Shown: one piece after another, positions 50,791-62,549 of the stretch
Layout: each line of letters begins with the position of its first letter
How positions within the stretch are numbered: position 1 is the stretch's first letter
Notes under the pieces: model-generated
Databases searched by the model: none
Told to the model about the DNA's origin: nothing
The model's input: only the letters and a program-made list of their open reading frames with translations
Program-made: the position numbers and the translations under genes
Assembly (NCBI GenBank): GCA_019925095.2
Contig: JAHHIN020000030.1
Span: 3,889,001-3,953,000 of the forward strand
DNA: 64,000 bases
Reading direction: 5' to 3'
From: Dendrolimus kikuchii
Lineage: Eukaryota; Arthropoda; Insecta; Lepidoptera; Lasiocampidae

Positions 50791-51270
50791 GGCGCTCAGC
50801 GCTTTATATTTATACTAATGAAGCGGGGGGCGAGGTAAACGCCCATTACGACGTCCCGCTAACAAAAACCATGGGTCACAACTGTGTAAGGACCCTCGAA
50901 ATGTACTAAGATCTAGGGTGTACCAAAATGTATGATAGTGGTAAGTTAACATAAGGCTTAATGTATGTAAAATTAAGGAAATAAAGTAAAGGGGGTGTTA
51001 CGACGAAGCGAGGGGTCGGCGGAGGTAGCCTCTATAAATATAGGACGCCTTTGGGGCGCATTTTTGTAGTTCGTGATAGTTTGTGATAGTTCGTTAGTAG
51101 TTCGAGACAAGCAGTAGTTCGCAGTTCATAAGAAGAAGCTCCCTCCCGCCGACGCCAACGAAGTCGAAGCCTCCCGTAGCATCGTTTTCGGTTGTTTTCA
51201 TTTCGGAAAATCGGTTACCCGAACCAGCGACCAACCCTCTACAGTCCTACAGTCCACTGCAACACCAACA
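50779..51270 (+). repeat. BEL copy 2, 5' LTR, right part
   Basis: Corresponds to about 27360-27818 and starts with the second TSD copy. The R region carries extra TAGTTCGT-type short repeats compared with copy 1. Confidence 0.85.
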
Positions 51271-51310
51271 TCGTCTGGTCAGCTTCGAGCCGTATTGGAA
51301 GAACTGAAGT

Positions 51311-54300
51311 ATGCCGAATACGAGAAGCAGAATCGAAAAGGACGCTGCGCAGGCGAACAAGAAGAGTGCGACAGAGGTAGCAACAACCTCAACGACAACT
51401 GGCAGTGTCACGGCGGAATCCGGAACAGAGACTAGCTCAGTAAAAGCAACGACCGTAAAAGCAACGACAGTAAAAGCAACTGCCGTAAAAGCAACGCCAA
51501 CGGCGTCGGCAACGACAGTAAAAGCAACAATGCCGGTCTCTGTTACGGATTTGCAGCCACAACCACCGCCAGTTTTACGCGAAATACTTCGCAGAAAAGA
51601 ATGCACTCTAGAAGAAACTTCAAGACCGCAGTCACTACGCTCCACGACTTCCCGCAGACGACTTGCCGAGCTGGAAGCCAAAGAGAGACTAGCCGCATTG
51701 AAGTTGAAACAGTTGGAGGCAGCCGTTGAACTCGAACAAGCGAGAATAAATAGGCTACAAGCCGAATCATCGGACGATGATGACGTCATCGAAGAAAGCG
51801 AACTACCATCAAGAAGAGTGGACATGTGGTTCGAGAGACTGCCGCAAACGCAGGAACCACATGCCACAGAACCACCCCCCCCCCCCCCCCCCCCCCGCCC
51901 CTGCGACGTTAGCCAGCGATATAGGGAGAATGAATGAACGGGGACAGGGCGTCCACGTCGGAAATATGGCACGCGGACAACGGGTCTCAGAACGAGGCCC
52001 GCCTGCACGTTCAAACGTCATGGATGTGACGTCACTGGCAGAAGCGATCACTGAAGCGGCGCGAACGAGCACAAGACAGGCGCAGCGATACATGCAAGAA
52101 CTCCCGACTTTTAATGGAAATAGTGGCGAATGGCTGTCCTTCCAGGCAGCCTTTCGGGAATCGGGAGGGAGCTTCTCAGCAGGGGAGAACGTCGCGCGCC
52201 TACGTAGAAGCCTAAGGGGAGCCGCACTGGAGGCCGTCAGTGCCCTGCTGATTACCCAGACGGGGCCTGAAGATATTTTGAAGGCATTGGAAAGAAGGTT
52301 CGGCCGTCCAGATGCCCTTGTGCTGGGAGAAATGGAGAAAATGAAGACATGGACACGAGTCACCGACAGCCCTCGGGACTTGTGCTTATTTGCCAACAAG
52401 ATGGCAAACCTAGTAGCAACAATTGAAGTATTGAACAAGCCGCAGTATTTACATAGCCCAGAGATGCTACGCGCGGCAGTGGAGAAGCTGACTCCAATCG
52501 TAAGGAACAAGTGGTACGACTATGCAGCTGTGAAGACCGAAGGGGTTCCGGAACTTAAGAAACTTGCGAGCTTCCTGAATGAAGAGGCAGACAAGTGCGC
52601 CGCGTATGCACCGATCGAACGCGAGAGCGAGATGGCACGATCGAAAAGGAGGACGGAGCACATACACATAGTGAACAACGACAGTGAACGCGTGAATATG
52701 AGAAAAAGTGAACCGTGCCCAGTCTGCAAACGCGATCATAAACTTAGCGATTGCCGCAAGTTCGTCGGTGCGGATGTGAGCGCGCGGTGGGACTTAGCCA
52801 AAAAGTGTAAAGTGTGCTTCCGCTGCCTGCGAAGTAGGCATCGACGTTCTTCGTGCCGCGCCCCGCCGTGTGGAGTGGAAAGGTGTACGCTACACCACCA
52901 CCGCTTGCTGCATCACCAAAGGAGACCTGAAGTTAACGAGGTAAGTCCAAGTGCAGTGAGTGTGACGTCAGAACCGGCGGGAGAAGTGTTAGCGTCCGCG
53001 ATCAACAGCGTTATCAATGATGGAAGAAACAAACGACGTGCCTATCTGAAGGTGGCCCCGGTCGCTATAACCGGACCGAGGGGCAGTCGTCACACCTACG
53101 CACTATTGGACGAAGGCAGCACCGTGACCATTATTGATGCGCAGCTGGCCGAGCAACTGGGACTTAGCGGACCACGGGATCCCATGAAGATGCAGGGAGT
53201 CAACGGTGAAGAATCATCGCATGACTACAGCATGCGAGTGTCCGCCAGGATAAGAGGCTCATATGAAACAGAAGAACACACACTGAGGGACGCTCGCACA
53301 ATAAAGAACATGAGCTTCTTCAGCCAGACCGTTCATCGGAGCGATGTGCAGGGCTGTGCACATCTGCAGGAGATAGAAAATGTACTCATCTATGAAAGAG
53401 CTACACCGAAGATACTAATCGGCCAAGATAATTGGGAGCTGATTATTTCAAATGAAGTACGTAAAGGCCCGCGTCACCAACCGGTCGCCTCTCGTACGCA
53501 GCTGGGTTGGGTGCTGCACGGCTGCCGCACCTCAACCACATCGCCGGTCGTGTTCTGCTCACACTTGAGCATGATGGAAGAAGACCACGACCCGCTTGAA
53601 GAAATTATGAAAAAATATTTCGCGTTGGAATCACTGGGAATCGAACCCAGAACGCAGGTTAGCGATCCACAACAACGCGCCTTGGAAATTTTGGAAAAGA
53701 AAACTCGTCGTTTGGAAAATGGACAATTTGAAACGGGACTTTTATGGAAAGATGAAAGTTCACCTATGCCAAATAATTATGAAAATGCATTGAAGAGACT
53801 TCAGAACTTAGAAAAAAAATTGGATCGCGATGAAGAGCTTAAAGCGAAGTATGAAGAGAGAATTGGAAATTTAATGTTGTCAGGCTACGCCGAGCGCGCC
53901 TCCACTCCCCCCACCAGCGGGAGGACGTGGTATCTTCCCCACTTCGCCGTCGTGAATCCAGACAAGGAGAAAATAAGGGTGGTCCACGACGCAGCCGCCA
54001 AGTATCATGGCAGAAGTCTGAACGATATGTTGCTGCCTGGACCCGACCTTCTTCGATCACTACCGGGAGTCATCATGAAGTACCGGCAGTATCCAGTGGC
54101 AGTGTCTGCCGACATAAAGGAAATGTTCATGCAAGTGAAGATCATAGAAGCCGACAGGGATGCATTACGCTTTCTGTGGCGTGGCAACCGCCGCGATAGC
54201 GAGCCTCCAGAGGAATATAGAATGACGTCGCTCATCTTTGGTGCAACGTCTTCGCCTTGCGTAGCCTTGTACGTGAAAAACAAGAACGCAAGGGAATTTG

Positions 54301-56997
54301 AAAATGAAGACAGAGAAGCGGCGAGGGCGATAGTGGTCAATCATTACATGGACGACTATCTGCAAAGCCTTCAAACAGTTGAAGAAGCCAGGAAAATGAC
54401 AGCTGCCGTTGACAACATACAGCGGCGAGCGGGTTTCCAACTCCGAGGGTGGACCTCCAATTATAAGGAGGCGATTTCAAGCTTCGCGCCATCCGGTCAA
54501 ACCACCGTTGAAATCGGCGGGAGCGAAATAGAAAAAACATTGGGTCTGATGTGGCACGTGAGAGAAGACACGCTTGGCTTTCGTGTCAATCAAAGAAGAG
54601 TTCCGGCAGAAGTATTGGAGGGGAGTCGAATGCCGACGAAGAGAGAAGCACTGGGACTCATCATGTCAATATTCGACCCCCTGGGGTTCATTTCCCCCCT
54701 CACCACACCGGCGAAACGCATCATGCAAGATACATGGAAATATAAAACAACATGGGACGAAGTCATCCCGGAGGAACTGCAAGACAAATGGAAAAATTGG
54801 CTGAGAGACTTGATATCTCTACCTAACTTACGTATTCCACGCTGCTACGAATATTCACCGGCAGCGATCAGGGAGTTGCACACATTCGTCGATGCTAGTG
54901 AAGAGGCATACGCTGCGGTTGTGTACATACGCACGACACGGGCGGACGGCCGGGTCAACGTCATGATAGCGGCAGCTAAAAGTCGCGTGACACCAACGAA
55001 ACCAGTCTCCATTCCGCGACTCGAACTCCAAGCAGCCGTCCTGGGAGCCCGCCTGAGCAAGTCCGTGCAAGAGGGACACGACTGGGAATTACACCGTCAC
55101 ACATACTGGAGCGACTCGCGCACTACGCTAGCATGGATTCGAGCGGAACCGCGAACTTACAAAACGTTCGTGGCCCATCGCCTCGCCGAAATAGAAGACC
55201 TCACTAAGAAGAATGAATGGCGATGGTTACCCTCGGCGCAGAACGTTGCAGACGACGCAACGCGTAAAACACCAAGCGACTTCAACCCACAACACAGGTG
55301 GTTTACGGGCCCCAAGTTCCTGTATCTTGACATAGAAAAATGGCCGCAAGAAACGAAGACCGAGGTGCCAACCACCGGAGAAGAAAAGTGCGCAACATTA
55401 ACTGAAGACAATGACGTCATCGTCATCGACTTCAAACGTTTCTCACGTTGGACTACCATAGTGAGAACGATGGGACGCGTACTTCAATTTATCAGACTGT
55501 GCAAACGACCCACGAACACGGTGGCAGCCGCGCGCCGTAAAAGAACAAAGAAAAATCCTACTCCAGACGAAGAGTGGAAGAAAAACATAAAGAAGAAGAA
55601 CAAAGAAAAATCGAAGTGTCCAAAAGAAAATAACGTTGAAAGAAAATTCAAGAAAATCAACGGGAAAATGTTAATGTTGTCTGAGCGTAAACTCATTGCG
55701 CTCGCACAACGCGAATCGTTCGGCGATAAACCGCTCGATACGATACGTCGACGTCATAACAAGGGAGAGCTCGCCGGTTTAACTATAGAAACCGACGAAC
55801 ATAACATATTGCGACTGCGAGGAAGAATCGACGAGGCGCAAGAAATAAGCTACGAGATGGCCAATCCTGCCATCTTAGACGGGAAACATAAATACACAAA
55901 GTTGTACATACAACATGTACACGAGAAACTACACCATGGTGGCGTCGAGATGGTGGTCAACGAGCTACGACAGCGGCTGTGGGTTATGAAGATACGGCCC
56001 TCAGTCAAAGCAGTGTTGAGGAACTGCCTCCAATGCCGACTGAGGAGGGCCCAGCCAGCGAGTCCATCGACGGGGAGCCTGCCTGCAGCTCGCCTGGCGC
56101 ATCACTCGCGCCCCTTCACCTTCACGGGCGTAGACTATTTTGGCCCACTGGAGGTGACCGTGGGCCGTCACCGGGAGAAGAGATATGTGGCGTTATTCAC
56201 ATGTATGACGTCACGGGCACTACACCTCGAGGTCGTCGCGTCGCTGAGTGCTGACTCAGCCATCAACGCGCTGCGCCGCTTCATAGCGCGGCGCGGCGTC
56301 CCCACCGAACTCTGGAGCGACAACGCTACGTGTTTCCGCTCGGCCGACCGCGAACTCGCGGAGGCTGGGCGCGCCGTCGAAGAGGAAGCGTCGCGCCGGC
56401 AGATCGCCTGGCGGTTCTTACCGCCGGCGGCACCCTTCATGGCCGGCGCCTGGGAGCGCATGGTGCGCACCGTCAAAGAGGCGTTGCGCGTCACCCTGCG
56501 CGAGCAGCGCCCGAGCGATGAGACGCTCGCCACACTGCTCGCCGAAGTCGAAGCCACCGTGAACTCGCGGCCGCTCACTCATGTGGCCGTGGGTCCCGAC
56601 GAGCCCCCAGCCATCACGCCGAACCTGCTACTCCTGGGGCCGAACTGCCACATGCCGGCCCCCGGGAACTTCGAGGCCAGCGACGTGACTGCGCGCGCGC
56701 ACTGGAGACGCGCGCAGTACCTCGCCGATGTCTTCTGGCGACGGTGGGTGCGGGAGTACCTGCCGCTACTACAATACCGGCGGGAGCCCTACGCAAGTGG
56801 TGACAACCCTAAGGTAGGCGATTTGGTTATTATTTGCGACCCAAATCTGCCCCGTAACACATGGCCCCGAGGACGAGTGACTGCAGTGCATCCCGGCAGA
56901 GACGGCGAGGTTCGAGTCCTGGACGTGACGACGGCCAGCGGACGAGTGCTGAGGCGGCCTACCAAGAGAGTCGTCGTGCTGCCCATAGGAGAATCGC
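51311..56997 (+). pseudogene. BEL/Pao gag-pol polyprotein, C-tract frameshift and lost C-terminus
   Basis: Starts at ATG 51311 with the same N-terminus and VKAT repeats as copy 1. At 51875-51896 a run of 22 C replaces the 9-C run of copy 1 (28418-28426). The net change of 16 nt shifts the frame, so gag is open to 51937 in one frame and everything after the run is open in another. RT (YMDDYLQS), RNase H, Lys-rich insert, integrase and C-terminal domain are all present and nearly identical to copy 1. After VVVLPIGES the frame enters LINE-A copy 2 at 56998, so the last residues and stop are lost. The gag-pol protein cannot be made as a single chain unless the C run slips. Confidence 0.9.
51875..51896 (+). 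repeat. C22 homopolymer in BEL copy 2 gag
   Basis: The corresponding tract in BEL copy 1 is C9. Either replication slippage or a sequencing or assembly error. Confidence 0.8.
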
Positions 56998-57288
56998 TTT
57001 TTTGGAACTGGACCCAGCTGAATAGCCGCAGATGGCTGTTTCAGCGATACCGGACTTTGGGGGCTTCACGACTCCGTGGGAGCGGAGGCGTTCGGCCCGG
57101 GAGCAGCACGCTCGAGGAGGCACCTCCTGTGAGGTTCGACCTCGGCTCGACCGCTGCGGGGGATTGACTCTATATTGGGAATTAGCCGTTAAAGGCTGAA
57201 AGAGCTAAGCCAACAGGCTGAAATGATTGTTTTTTGGGGACCAATTATCGACTCCGCCGGCGGAGCCGATCCTAGTCTATCGTTACTA

Positions 57289-57351
57289 CCGCTTCGCAAC
57301 GTGTTATAGCTGGAGGAGAAGAAGCGGCGGAAGAAACTCTCCAGCAACACG
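57289..57351 (-). other. shared 3' pseudoknot, LINE-A copy 2
   Basis: Identical to the element at 34039-34101. Confidence 0.65.
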
Positions 57352-57411
57352 CCTATGCTAATCGTGTATGGCTACTTGTGTCTGTATTGAGTGTGTGAGA
57401 TTGGTGGGGTC

Positions 57412-60294
57412 TTACCTTTGTGTAAGAGGATCCGAGCCGGGGGCTCTCCGGCGTCTGTTCTGTCTGCGTCTGTTATGCCAGGCTGATGTTCTGAGCCTCG
57501 GGGGGTTCATGATTGCGAGGAGACGGGTGATTTTATCGGGCTCGTCAATGAGTACATTGCGAGGGCGACGATTTCTCATGGGAGCGTTCGGTGTGGGTTT
57601 ATAGTTGACCGTTTCCGTCACCAGAGGGTTCGGGTGATGGGGGGCGAGGTCAAAGAATCTGCGCGATAGAGTGACTATATAATCTTTGATGGAGGGAAGC
57701 TCCAGATCGCGATGCAGGTCGGCGAGCCGCATATAGCGCGGGGCGTCGACTGCAGCACGCATAAAATGATTCTGGATTCTTTGCAGTCTCCAGATGTTTG
57801 TTTCGCTGGCGTGGCCGAAGACCACACTCGCATAGGTCATGATGGGGCGGATGCAAGTTTTGTATAGAGTCACCTTATTTCTAAGGCTCATCTTACTCTT
57901 CTTGCATATCAACGGATAGAGTCGGCCTAGGATCCAGTATGCTCTGTTCCCGGCCGCTCTGGTGTGCTTGTGGAAGTACAAGCCTTTATCGAGAGTTACA
58001 CCAAGATATTTGACTTCGTTAACCCAGGGGATAACTCCGTCGTATAGCTTGATGGGCATAAGTTGGTTGGTGGGGCGAGTATTGGGTGAGAGAGAGCGAC
58101 GAGAGAACATGATGGCTGCGCTCTTCTCGGGGTTCACTTCAATCCTCCATCTACGGAACCAGTCGCCTAGTTCCTTGATGGCGGCGTTGAGGTGACTGCA
58201 GATTCTGTATCTGCTGGGGTCGCTAATGAATATGGCGGTGTCATCCGCATATAGGGCTAGCTCGGTATGGGGGTGCCGTGGCATGTCGCTGGTGTACAGC
58301 GAGAAAAGTAAGGGGGAGAGCGCGGAGCCCTGAGGGACTCCCGCTGAGATGGAATGAGAGGAGGATCTAGTGCCCTCCACTCGGAATCTGAATCTACGGT
58401 CTTTGAGGAAGTCCCGTAGAATGAGCACGAGTCGGTCCGGCACACCGAGTTGATACAGCTTGTATATCAGCCCGTTGTGCCAGACCTTATCGAAGGCTTT
58501 GGCGACGTCGAAGAATACTGCGCCTGTCGGCCAGAATCTTCGTCCGCTGCGTTGAAAGTGGGAGAGGACGTGCTCCGTGATGCGGAGCACTTGTTGTGGA
58601 CAAGAGTGTCTAGCTCTAAAGCCAAACTGCTCAGGGGGGATGAGATTATTGCTGAAGGCAAAATCTCTCAGTCTTGTGAGAAGGACTCGCTCATACAGTT
58701 TACCCAGCGAGCTGAGTAGACTGATGGGGCGGTAACTAGAGGGCTTTGAGGCCGGTTTGCCTGGTTTGCGGATACCGATGACCTCCGCTTCTTTCCAGGT
58801 CTTTGGAAATTGGCAATTATTTATGGCAGCATTGAAGATGCTTACCATAATTAAGATAAGTTGGGCGGGGAGGATTTTTAAAAGTTTATGGCTGATTCCA
58901 TCATTGCCTGGGGCCTTGCGGGGCTTTAGGGCTTTGATGAAATCCTGTACTTCCTCAACCGTGACCGGTTCGAGTGTGGTTTCGGCCGGGAGGGAGGACC
59001 GATATTCGACCTCGGCGTCTACCTCCGATAGGTGAGACGGGTCGTTATTGGCGATATTGGGGGAGCATTGGAGCTCGAGACTTTCGGCGAGACATTCGGC
59101 CTTTTCATCGTCGTCAAACGCTTTGGTGTTATCGGGTCTCTCGAGGGGTGGCATGCTCGAGAGGGTTTCTGCTTTCAGAGATCTCGCCAGCTGCCAGTAA
59201 GCCTGGTGAGTTGGGGAGATCTCCTCCAGCAGTCGGTCCCAACGTTGGTTCCTGACCTCCTGGACACGGAGTCTGACCTGGCGTTGGAGTGCCCTGTATT
59301 GGGCTTTATTATCTGGGGAGGGGAAGCTGCCGTAGGCTCTGAATGCTGCCCTCTTGTCCCTCATCAGATCTCTGACGTCGTCCGGGAGTGGCAGTCGGTG
59401 GTCCTCGAGAGGTACCTGCCGAGTGGACTCCCGTACCACGCTCTGGAGGTGGCTGGTGAGGGCTTCGATGGCAACATCGTTGTCCTGGGCTGAGTTAATC
59501 GGGTCCGGGATCCGGTCCAAGTCCGGGGAGCTTGTCGTTGCGAGCAAGTCCCGGACTTTGGCCCAATCTATGATGGGTTTCGTCGGTGGCGTCGAGTCAG
59601 TCGGGGGGCCTAACTGAAGTACGACCGGCAAGTGGTCGGAGTCAATGTCATCCCGTGTTTCGATAGAGCGGAACTGAAGGGAGACTCCCTTCAGCAGCGC
59701 TATGTCGAGAACGCTCGGGTGTTGTACGTCCGGTCTGTCAGGGTATCTGGTGGGGGTCAAGGGGGCTAAAATGCCAAAGAGGAGCCTGTCCGAGAGGCGG
59801 AGAAGCTCCCTTCCTTTGGGATTTTCAATTGGACAATTCCAAGAGGGATGTTTACAGTTTAGGTCCCCGGCTATTATAACCGCGGGACCCAGACTAAATA
59901 GGGCGTTGAGATCGTCTTCCAGGATGGGCTTCTGACATTTTAAGTATGCTGAAACTATGATGATGGGCTGATGGCCTGTCATCGATAGTTTGCATGCGGA
60001 GACTTCTAGTTCCTCTAGAGGGGGGGTATCGATGGGGATGCAGTGCAAGGACCGCTTGTAGTAGATAAGTGTCCCTCCGCCATGGGAGGTTAACCTATCG
60101 TGCCTGATCAGGTTGTAATTAGCGATTCGGGGATCTCTAATACTCGGCTTTAAGAAAGTCTCTTGCACTAAGAGAATGTCTATGTTATCGGTGACCAGGA
60201 AGTCGTGAACCAAGTCGCGCTGATTTCTAAGTCCGTTGGCGTTATATGTAGCCAAAGTCAATGAGCGGGGTTTTTCCCTACTTGTGGTAGCCAT
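57412..60294 (-). CDS. LINE-A ORF2, copy 2: endonuclease and reverse transcriptase
   Basis: 960 codons, with a single amino-acid difference seen from 34162-37044 (Q to R in the stretch before RFWPTGAVFFDVAKAF). Endonuclease (LLVQETFLKP, IIAGDLNCKH) and RT (ALYADDTAIF) motifs are intact. It starts 12 nt after the ORF1 stop. Confidence 0.95.
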   Translation of the reverse strand: MATTSREKPRSLTLATYNANGLRNQRDLVHDFLVTDNIDILLVQETFLKPSIRDPRIANYNLIRHDRLTSHGGGTLIYYKRSLHCIPIDTPPLEELEVSACKLSMTGHQPIIIVSAYLKCQKPILEDDLNALFSLGPAVIIAGDLNCKHPSWNCPIENPKGRELLRLSDRLLFGILAPLTPTRYPDRPDVQHPSVLDIALLKGVSLQFRSIETRDDIDSDHLPVVLQLGPPTDSTPPTKPIIDWAKVRDLLATTSSPDLDRIPDPINSAQDNDVAIEALTSHLQSVVRESTRQVPLEDHRLPLPDDVRDLMRDKRAAFRAYGSFPSPDNKAQYRALQRQVRLRVQEVRNQRWDRLLEEISPTHQAYWQLARSLKAETLSSMPPLERPDNTKAFDDDEKAECLAESLELQCSPNIANNDPSHLSEVDAEVEYRSSLPAETTLEPVTVEEVQDFIKALKPRKAPGNDGISHKLLKILPAQLILIMVSIFNAAINNCQFPKTWKEAEVIGIRKPGKPASKPSSYRPISLLSSLGKLYERVLLTRLRDFAFSNNLIPPEQFGFRARHSCPQQVLRITEHVLSHFQRSGRRFWPTGAVFFDVAKAFDKVWHNGLIYKLYQLGVPDRLVLILRDFLKDRRFRFRVEGTRSSSHSISAGVPQGSALSPLLFSLYTSDMPRHPHTELALYADDTAIFISDPSRYRICSHLNAAIKELGDWFRRWRIEVNPEKSAAIMFSRRSLSPNTRPTNQLMPIKLYDGVIPWVNEVKYLGVTLDKGLYFHKHTRAAGNRAYWILGRLYPLICKKSKMSLRNKVTLYKTCIRPIMTYASVVFGHASETNIWRLQRIQNHFMRAAVDAPRYMRLADLHRDLELPSIKDYIVTLSRRFFDLAPHHPNPLVTETVNYKPTPNAPMRNRRPRNVLIDEPDKITRLLAIMNPPRLRTSAWHNRRRQNRRRRAPGSDPLTQR

Positions 60295-60306
60295 TGGGAG
60301 GTTAAA

Positions 60307-61893
60307 TTAGGGAGTGTCGTCATAAAGGATCTTCATCAGCGTTCCGTGCTCCATGAAGAGCCGCAGACGAGCCTTTAAGGTAGTGGCGGTTTCGAGTTTC
60401 CTCGCTAAGGTTGTTACCTCATCCAGGTTGAAGGGCAGCGACCTGGCAAACTGTGTTACCAGGGCGAGGTCCCTCGAGATGGAGGAGGGAGCACCTGTGG
60501 GAGCCGGCAGTGTGGCGGGTTGAGGTTGAGGTTGGGGCCTCGTAAGGGGCATCGGGGCTCTAGCCTGGGTAGGCAGGGCGGGAAAACCTGTCCAAGCGTT
60601 GAACGCCGGGAGAGGTGCAGGCACGAATGCCCGACGTTTGGGGGCGGCCTTGGGGGCTGGGGGAGAACGCTTGGCGTTCTTTTTGAATTTGGGGGCGGCC
60701 GGGCACCCGCGGTAATTAGCGGGATGTCCGGTTTGTCCGCAGAGAATGCAGGCCGGAGGGTCGGGGGAGTCCCGAGTTCGCGCGCAGTCACTGGTCCCGT
60801 GATCCCCGAGGCACTTGACGCATCTCGGGCGGGAGTGGCAGTGATTTGCCGAATGGCCATATAGCTGGCAGCGGTGGCATTGCCGGGGGGTCTGATTATT
60901 GTATGGCCGCTCGAAGCGGAGATTGGTTAGACCGCAGACGCTCTTCAGGTTGAAGATTGCCTTACCTCGGTCCGAACGGTCAAGGATAACGAGCACCATG
61001 TTGTATGGTGTCCGGTCTGAGTTACCTTTGTGCATGCGGTGAACCTCATGCACAGGGAGGTTTTGGGCTTGGAGGTCCTCCAAGATGTAGGAGGTTTCAA
61101 GCTCCTGGGACAGGCCGCGTACGACAACGCGGAGGCGCTTCTCTTCCTCGAGAGCGTAAGTGTAGTAATTGACATTTCTGTCAATTAAGATGCGGGTAAG
61201 GGCGCGATGGTCGGCCGGGGTCTGAAGGACGACTTTAATGCCGTGCTGGATGTCACGTGCCTCTTTCAGCACGATGTTATGGGCGGGGAGAGAGGAGAGT
61301 ACATCTCTCCAGAGATGTTTATCTCTGATTATCAGAGGGGGCGGTAGCCGTTCGCGGCGGGGCTGGCTGTCGGCCTTGGTCTTGGCCTGTTTGGGCTCCT
61401 TGTCAACGTGGCCTTGAGGCGAGCTGTTAAGCAGTCGCTTCTTGGCCTTCCGGTTCGTGACGACTTGGAAGCCGTCATCGTCACCGGTTTGGGTGGAGGG
61501 GTCGATCTCCATGTCGCTTTCAGACGCGGCTGAAGCGACAGTGGGAGATTCAGTAATGGCGGGGGCGGGGGTGGGTGCGGGCGCGGCCGCGGTAGGGGTG
61601 GCCGAAGTGGCCGTTGGGGTTTTAGCCTGAGTGGCTATTGGGGTCGCGGGGGCCTTAGGGGCCACGGGGGCAGCGGCTTTAGGAGCCTTCGGTGGGCCGG
61701 CCTTAGGGGCCTTGGGGGGTGGCGCGGAAGACGCGGCTTTCGCGGGGGTCGCGGTGGCTGTCGGAGATGGAGGGATTATCTCCATCATGGGGGGAAATTC
61801 CTTCATCTCCTGGCAGGACCATTTTTTGAGAGTCGGGTCGCGGCTCTCAAGCAAGCGGAGGGTCTGAACCCACCAATCATGGGGGGTAGCCAT
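60307..61893 (-). CDS. LINE-A ORF1, copy 2: Gag-like protein
   Basis: 528 codons with the three CCHC knuckles intact. Relative to copy 1, about a dozen amino-acid changes fall in residues 5-108 and I saw none in the remainder. The nucleotide changes there are almost all transversions, mostly to G on the plus strand, so the N-terminal sequence of one copy may be unreliable. Confidence 0.9.
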   Translation of the reverse strand: MATPHDWWVQTLRLLESRDPTLKKWSCQEMKEFPPMMEIIPPSPTATATPAKAASSAPPPKAPKAGPPKAPKAAAPVAPKAPATPIATQAKTPTATSATPTAAAPAPTPAPAITESPTVASAASESDMEIDPSTQTGDDDGFQVVTNRKAKKRLLNSSPQGHVDKEPKQAKTKADSQPRRERLPPPLIIRDKHLWRDVLSSLPAHNIVLKEARDIQHGIKVVLQTPADHRALTRILIDRNVNYYTYALEEEKRLRVVVRGLSQELETSYILEDLQAQNLPVHEVHRMHKGNSDRTPYNMVLVILDRSDRGKAIFNLKSVCGLTNLRFERPYNNQTPRQCHRCQLYGHSANHCHSRPRCVKCLGDHGTSDCARTRDSPDPPACILCGQTGHPANYRGCPAAPKFKKNAKRSPPAPKAAPKRRAFVPAPLPAFNAWTGFPALPTQARAPMPLTRPQPQPQPATLPAPTGAPSSISRDLALVTQFARSLPFNLDEVTTLARKLETATTLKARLRLFMEHGTLMKILYDDTP

Positions 61894-62458
61894 CCCTCAG
61901 GCGGGAGCAGCCCGAGGGATACGTGTGTGATGTGACCTAGTCCCCCTGCCGGGTGTAGGCAGGGGGGTGCGCCCTATGGTGAGCCCTAAGCTTGTAGCCC
62001 CTTTGCCGATCTTATTGTGCAAAGGGGTCCCTAACTGTTTTGTGGGTAGGCAGAACCACAAAAGATAGGAAAAAAGGAGGAGGTCACCTAGGACGGATTT
62101 GGAGATGCCTGGGGTCGGCAAGGGTACTCCCCCTGTGCCGGTGGTTCCACGCCCGTCCGGGTTTGCCGTTTCCCTGAAGGGGAACCGGCGGGCGCCCGGG
62201 TCACGCCCCAGCTAGGTTCGTTAACACCGTTAGGTATCCCCTAGCTGACCTAGTGGTAATTAAAATTGAGTAAACAATTAAAATTACCACGAGGGTTCGC
62301 GCAAACGAACTACGCGGGTGTGGGGTGGAAACAACCCCGCGTCAGAGCGCAATGAAAATTGCGATGACGCAACCTTGTGTGTATATACCTAGTGTGTATA
62401 TATTGACCAGCCTACTAATAGTGTGCGATACTTGATCGACCGAAAAAACCGAATATCG

Positions 62459-62549
62459 GGTGGGCGAGCCAGAGTGACGTCACAGAGTGCGGACACGTCC
62501 GCACGGTGCGAGCGCCGAAGCCGGACTACAGTCCACTGCAACACCAACA
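62459..62549 (+). repeat. BEL LTR remnants at the right edge of BEL copy 2
   Basis: 62459-62525 repeats the variant LTR block 39325-39391 (TGACGTCA and TGCGGAC/GTCCGCA). 62526-62549 matches the last 24 bp of the BEL LTR (27795-27818) and abuts module B of the long repeat, which fixes the LTR end. Confidence 0.7.

Larger units (their letters stand above)
56998..62458 (-). mobile_element. LINE-A copy 2 (Jockey type)
   Basis: Nearly identical to 33747-39211, same orientation, both ORFs open. The left edge (T6) lies in the BEL pol end rather than in the LTR. The right edge meets GGTGGGCGAGCC, which in copy 1 lies 113 bp further out. Both differences are explained by deletions in this copy after a common duplication. 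No TSD. Confidence 0.85.
44892..62549 (+). mobile_element. BEL copy 2, with nested LINE-B and LINE-A
   Basis: Plus-strand BEL element. The 5' LTR lacks about its first 42 bp and is split by LINE-B. The internal region is 51271-56997. LINE-A copy 2 replaces the end of pol and most of the 3' LTR. A remnant of the LTR end (62526-62549) meets the long repeat. It sits in module B of the long repeat. The internal region differs from BEL copy 1 by scattered substitutions and one C-tract change. Confidence 0.8.
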
